16,403 nt of DNA from Patescibacteria group bacterium (GTDB lineage: Bacteria; Patescibacteriota; Minisyncoccia; Phycocordibacterales; PALSA-1337). The notes below the pieces were generated by a model. It was not told the DNA's origin. It saw nothing but the letters and a program-made list of their open reading frames with translations, and did not search any database. Position 1 is the first letter of the stretch. Each line of letters opens with the position of its first letter. Below are positions 13,963 through 16,403 of the stretch, piece by piece. The stretch lies in contig JAUPUH010000013.1 in NCBI GenBank assembly GCA_030917665.1, positions 1 to 16,403 of the forward strand, given 5' to 3'. The translations under genes were made by a program, and so were the position numbers.

Positions 13963-14175
13963 ATGAGCACATTTTTTCAAAAGATAACCATAAGAAAGGA
14001 AATCAAGAAGTTGAACGAGGTCATTGATCTCAAGATCATAAAGGGTCTTCCATACAGGGCTGAAGCTCGACGACACAAGTTTCTAGCATCACAGTTTTAC
14101 ATAATCAATAGTCGACAACCAAGGGCGAGCATGTTTAAGAAAATGTCTCACGTTCTTGCAAGCTTCGTATTATAA
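13963..14175 (+). CDS. Small basic protein, first gene of the lexA operon
   Basis: 70 residues, start ATG at 13963, about 40 bases after the predicted transcript start. The leader has a small hairpin GTTGC-ATA-GCAAC. The protein is rich in Lys, Arg and Ile, with a helical N-terminal half (KEIKKLNEVIDLKIIKG) and a mildly hydrophobic C terminus. There is no signal peptide or clear transmembrane helix, and I do not recognise it. Position is the main clue: directly behind the LexA operator and 9 bases ahead of lexA, so it should be damage-induced. Many bacteria pair lexA with small SOS genes such as division inhibitors (B. subtilis yneA), but there is no sequence support for that role here. Protein-binding or DNA-binding roles are equally open. 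Confidence 0.7.
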   Translation: MSTFFQKITIRKEIKKLNEVIDLKIIKGLPYRAEARRHKFLASQFYIINSRQPRASMFKKMSHVLASFVL

Positions 14176-14184
14176 TAATCACTA

Positions 14185-14751
14185 ATGATAGAAAACTATA
14201 AGAATAAAATATTTGCATTCTATGAACGGCAGAAGAGGATGCCGACATATGCTGAGATCATGAAGCTTCTCGGCTTCAAGTCTAAGAATGCAGTATACAA
14301 GGTCATCAACAAGCTCATTGATGCTGGCTTTGTGGATAAGGATGAGTCAGGAAGACTTACCCCGAAAAATCTTTTTCAGGAGGTTAAGCTCCTTGGTCTT
14401 GTCGAGGCTGGTATTCCAACAGTTGCGGAAGAGGAGGCTCTCGATACACTTAATCTCGACAGTTATTTGATTAAGAATAGACCAGAATCATTTCTTCTAA
14501 AGGTAAAAGGAGATTCCATGATAGAGGCAGGAATAAATGAAGGTGACCTCGTCATAGCCGAGCGAACTGACAACCCAAAAGAGAACGATATAGTCATTGC
14601 GGAAGTCGATGGAGGATGGACCATGAAATATTTCAAGAAAAAAGGGAACAGTTACTACCTTTTACCTGCAAATAAAAAATACGGACCAATTTATCCGGAA
14701 AATGACATGAGAATAGCGGCAGTTGTTAAAGGAGTTATACGGAAATATTAG
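14185..14751 (+). CDS. lexA: LexA repressor, SOS regulator
   Basis: 188 residues, slightly shorter than the usual ~200. The N-terminal winged helix-turn-helix (about 1-62; PTYAEIMKLLGF, then the recognition helix SKNAVYKVINKL) binds operators. The C-terminal S24 peptidase-like domain has the self-cleavage site A75-G76 (VEAGIP), catalytic Ser111 in KGDSM and Lys148 in WTMKYF. All three elements needed for RecA-stimulated self-cleavage are present, so this should be a functional SOS repressor. The LexA-type operator 280 bases upstream supports autoregulation together with the 70-residue gene. No ribosome binding site is seen; translation may be coupled across the 9-base gap. Confidence 0.96.
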   Translation: MIENYKNKIFAFYERQKRMPTYAEIMKLLGFKSKNAVYKVINKLIDAGFVDKDESGRLTPKNLFQEVKLLGLVEAGIPTVAEEEALDTLNLDSYLIKNRPESFLLKVKGDSMIEAGINEGDLVIAERTDNPKENDIVIAEVDGGWTMKYFKKKGNSYYLLPANKKYGPIYPENDMRIAAVVKGVIRKY

Positions 14752-14754
14752 ATA

Positions 14755-14768
14755 AATTCATTTGAATT
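14755..14768. repeat. Short inverted repeat after lexA
   Basis: AATTCA-TT-TGAATT, a perfect 6+6 inverted repeat starting 4 bases after the lexA stop. It has no T run, so it is not a convincing terminator. It could be an operator for the next gene or chance in AT-rich DNA. Confidence 0.35.
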
Positions 14769-14853
14769 AGTCAACTTGTTTTAACCTGTTTTAGGAGTAT
14801 GCTTGTGTGAGTTTTAGTTCGTTGTAAGTCAACCCCCAACCCACCCATTAATC

Positions 14854-15711
14854 ATGAAAAATCGGCTTTTTGTCGGTGCTCTTTCATTAGTTTCATTGGG
14901 CGGATTTCATTCTTTTGCCCAGGAAACCAACGCTGTTGTAAACACGAATACGCTCTATATTTCTAAAGTTGCAGGTACCCCAGAAGATTTTTTTGGGAGA
15001 CTTGTAACCTACGCTGGAGAGCATGGGCATCAGAACTTGATGCAGGACCTTACCTTAAGGCTCTATCCAGATCCGTTTGCCTACAATGGCGAGCAGATTA
15101 CTTCGATTGGTCAGGATATCATGGCAGATTCCTTTGCTGATGCAGGAAGGCAGATCGGTGAAGAATCAGCAGGCTACTTTTTCTTCCGAGGAGTGTACGA
15201 AAGCAGCATGGATGGCCTCGGCGGATTCTTCTCAAGCAAGTTTAAAAAGTTCGGAAGCATCTTCGTTCGTAACACAATCAATGGTACGGCAGAGGAGGCA
15301 CTGGATCAAAACTCGCTCGCGTTCCAGCCTTCGAAAGAAAGATGGCTGCAAAAGTTGAACGAAGACGGTGATGTCAGCTTCGGTCTTCGTCCGGGATCGA
15401 GCCCGTATTTCTTTGTGAGTACACACATCCAGAGGAATGGTAGGGAACTGGCCTTTATCAACATGCGTTGCTACTATCGCAAGTTGGAATCCTTTCAAGC
15501 AAGGTTTCTTGTGTCCGTCCCGATTGATAAAAGGTGGTCGCTTGATACAGCTTTCACCTATACGCCCACCGAAGAAAGTGACAGATATGGAACAGTCAGT
15601 GTCGGTATCATTCGTCTTGAAAGAAGGATCGGCAAGCACGGCTTCCTTTTCATCGGCGAACAGTTGAGTAAAAACAACTCGACTCTCATTGGGTTTAGCA
15701 GAGAATGGTAG
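14854..15711 (+). CDS. Exported beta-rich protein of unknown function
   Basis: 285 residues. A signal peptide (about 1-22, cleavage after SFA before QE) is clear. The first half of the mature protein is mixed, with a Gly/Ser/Phe-rich stretch (about 110-140). The last ~110 residues alternate polar and hydrophobic residues in short strands separated by turns and end in GFSREW. An aromatic end after amphipathic strands is typical of outer-membrane beta-barrels. Patescibacteria are generally regarded as lacking a classical outer membrane, so the pattern is puzzling. It could also be a soluble beta-sandwich. A weak promoter (TTGTTT 14776-14781, 16-base spacer, TATGCT 14798-14803) precedes it. No family recognised. 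Confidence 0.82.
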   Translation: MKNRLFVGALSLVSLGGFHSFAQETNAVVNTNTLYISKVAGTPEDFFGRLVTYAGEHGHQNLMQDLTLRLYPDPFAYNGEQITSIGQDIMADSFADAGRQIGEESAGYFFFRGVYESSMDGLGGFFSSKFKKFGSIFVRNTINGTAEEALDQNSLAFQPSKERWLQKLNEDGDVSFGLRPGSSPYFFVSTHIQRNGRELAFINMRCYYRKLESFQARFLVSVPIDKRWSLDTAFTYTPTEESDRYGTVSVGIIRLERRIGKHGFLFIGEQLSKNNSTLIGFSREW

Positions 15712-15719
15712 TTTTCAAG

Positions 15720-15758
15720 AATCACGTATATACAGCAATGTACATGCGTGATTTTTTT
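15720..15758 (+). terminator. Intrinsic terminator after the exported protein
   Basis: 15-base arms (15720-15734 and 15739-15753) with a GCAA loop, one A-C mismatch and one T-G pair, ending in seven T (15752-15758). Confidence 0.88.
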
Positions 15759-15794
15759 ATCCACATTCTTCTTTACCCATCCTGAATACTATGA

Positions 15795-15803
15795 TGCTAT
15801 AAT
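15795..15803 (+). promoter_or_regulatory. Extended -10 promoter of the small membrane gene
   Basis: TGCTATAAT, a perfect extended -10 (TG-N-TATAAT; hexamer 15798-15803). The -35 is weak. Predicted start is about 15810, just upstream of the ATG at 15814 and downstream of the ATG at 15805, which favours 15814 as start codon. Confidence 0.7.
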
Positions 15804-15813
15804 TATGATTAAT

Positions 15814-16122
15814 ATGGCAATTCAAAATCAAAGTGCTCCTCTCAAGATCCCGGTGATTCATCATTATAAGCCGATATACGTACTCCTTTTCATTCTTATC
15901 TGTGTTCTTGTCGCAGGTTTTACTATTTATTTTACTATGATTTTACCTTCACAGTATCCTCCAGGACAGGATGATTCATTGACGCAAGTGCTCCAGGCAC
16001 AAAAGCAACAAGCATTTGAAGACATCAAAGTACAGATATCAACAACACCATCCATAACACAGCAGCAGAAAAATCAGGCATTCGAGGAGATTAAAAAAAT
16101 AACAGCACAACAAAAAAAATAA
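15814..16122 (+). CDS. Small one-span membrane protein with C-terminal repeats
   Basis: 102 residues from the ATG at 15814; an ATG at 15805 falls before the predicted transcript start. A short N-terminal tail is followed by one transmembrane helix (about 20-46) and a polar, Gln-rich outer or inner tail of about 55 residues. The tail has two related helical repeats, QKQQAFEDIK and QKNQAFEEIKK, separated by a Ser/Thr/Pro linker. No family is recognised. The 1-base gap to the following exported protein (stop at 16122, ATG at 16124) suggests co-transcription and perhaps a shared role at the envelope. Confidence 0.8.
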   Translation: MAIQNQSAPLKIPVIHHYKPIYVLLFILICVLVAGFTIYFTMILPSQYPPGQDDSLTQVLQAQKQQAFEDIKVQISTTPSITQQQKNQAFEEIKKITAQQKK

Positions 16123-16123
16123 C

Positions 16124-16403
16124 ATGAAAACAAAAATTACAAATAACATTAAGGCAATAATTCTCGGACTCGCTCTGACGATTGGAATGGGCTATGCGGC
16201 AGCCGCTACATTTACAGGACCAGCATGTGGACCAGAAGGAGATTGTAATACACCTGCACCAGTGAATATTGGTGGAAACGACGCTGGAAAGACACCGTAT
16301 TCTCAACTTAAGACCGGGCTCCTTACTTTAATGTCATTAATTACTCCTGATCTTACTGTTCGAAATGCAGATTCATCACCTGTTACTGTGGGTCAGGTTC
16401 TTA
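16124..16403 (+). CDS. Exported protein, N-terminal part only (runs off window)
   Basis: 93 residues are visible with no stop. A signal peptide (about 1-28, core IILGLALTIGMGYAAA, cleavage near AAA/ATF) is followed by FTGP.CGP....CNTPAPVNIG and a K-x-G-L-L segment. I associate this pattern (CNxPxPINVG with KxGxL soon after) with many exported, often repetitive or fibre-like Parcubacteria proteins; this is from memory. Two Cys in the mature start (CGPEGDC) could form a disulfide. Full length and C-terminal domains are not visible. Confidence 0.8.
   Translation, partial: MKTKITNNIKAIILGLALTIGMGYAAAATFTGPACGPEGDCNTPAPVNIGGNDAGKTPYSQLKTGLLTLMSLITPDLTVRNADSSPVTVGQVL

Overview
The window is bacterial, probably from a Patescibacteria/CPR genome of the Parcubacteria type. 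This is an inference from content: small exported proteins built from cohesin, dockerin and Ig-like modules, a shortened UvrABC set, few Shine-Dalgarno sequences, and a signal-peptide protein family at the right edge of a kind I associate with Parcubacteria. TGA is used as a stop (3904-3906), so the code is the standard one and not the TGA=Gly code of Gracilibacteria. All but one gene are on the + strand.

Layout. 1-4610 is a cell-surface block: the 3' part of a long repetitive exported protein ending in a dockerin (to 1271), two membrane-anchored cohesin proteins (1290-2189, 2170-3906) and a multi-span membrane protein with a calcium-type motif (3903-4610). They are tightly packed or overlapping, so they probably form one operon. 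4628-11725 is a nucleotide-excision-repair block: uvrB, a tandem receiver protein, uvrA and uvrC, with one small opposite-strand membrane gene in the uvrA-uvrC gap. UvrA lacks the insertion domain, and UvrC lacks both the C-terminal helix-hairpin-helix domain and most of the segment between UVR motif and nuclease. 11715-11873 has a full sigma70-type promoter, a folded transcript and a terminator: a candidate small RNA, unassigned. ddl follows (11891-12859), then tRNA-Ala(TGC) (12878-12953).

12954-13384 has no protein gene. It holds two diverged ~150 bp modules, each ending in a copy of the tRNA-Ala 3' end. Their hairpin arms differ in sequence but keep pairing. 13385-13819 is an unrecognised gene. 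13886-14751 is a LexA-type SOS unit: an operator placed exactly between -35 and -10, a 70-residue basic protein, and lexA. The right end has an exported beta-rich protein (14854-15711), a one-span membrane protein (15814-16122) and the start of an exported protein running off the window (16124-16403).

How it fits together: the left block looks like a cohesin-dockerin system for holding a large fibrous protein on the cell surface. The repair genes are complete as a UvrABC set but compact, and the LexA unit gives the cell an SOS switch. Several genes have a -10 box whose predicted transcript start falls on or near the ATG, which suggests leaderless mRNAs are common here.
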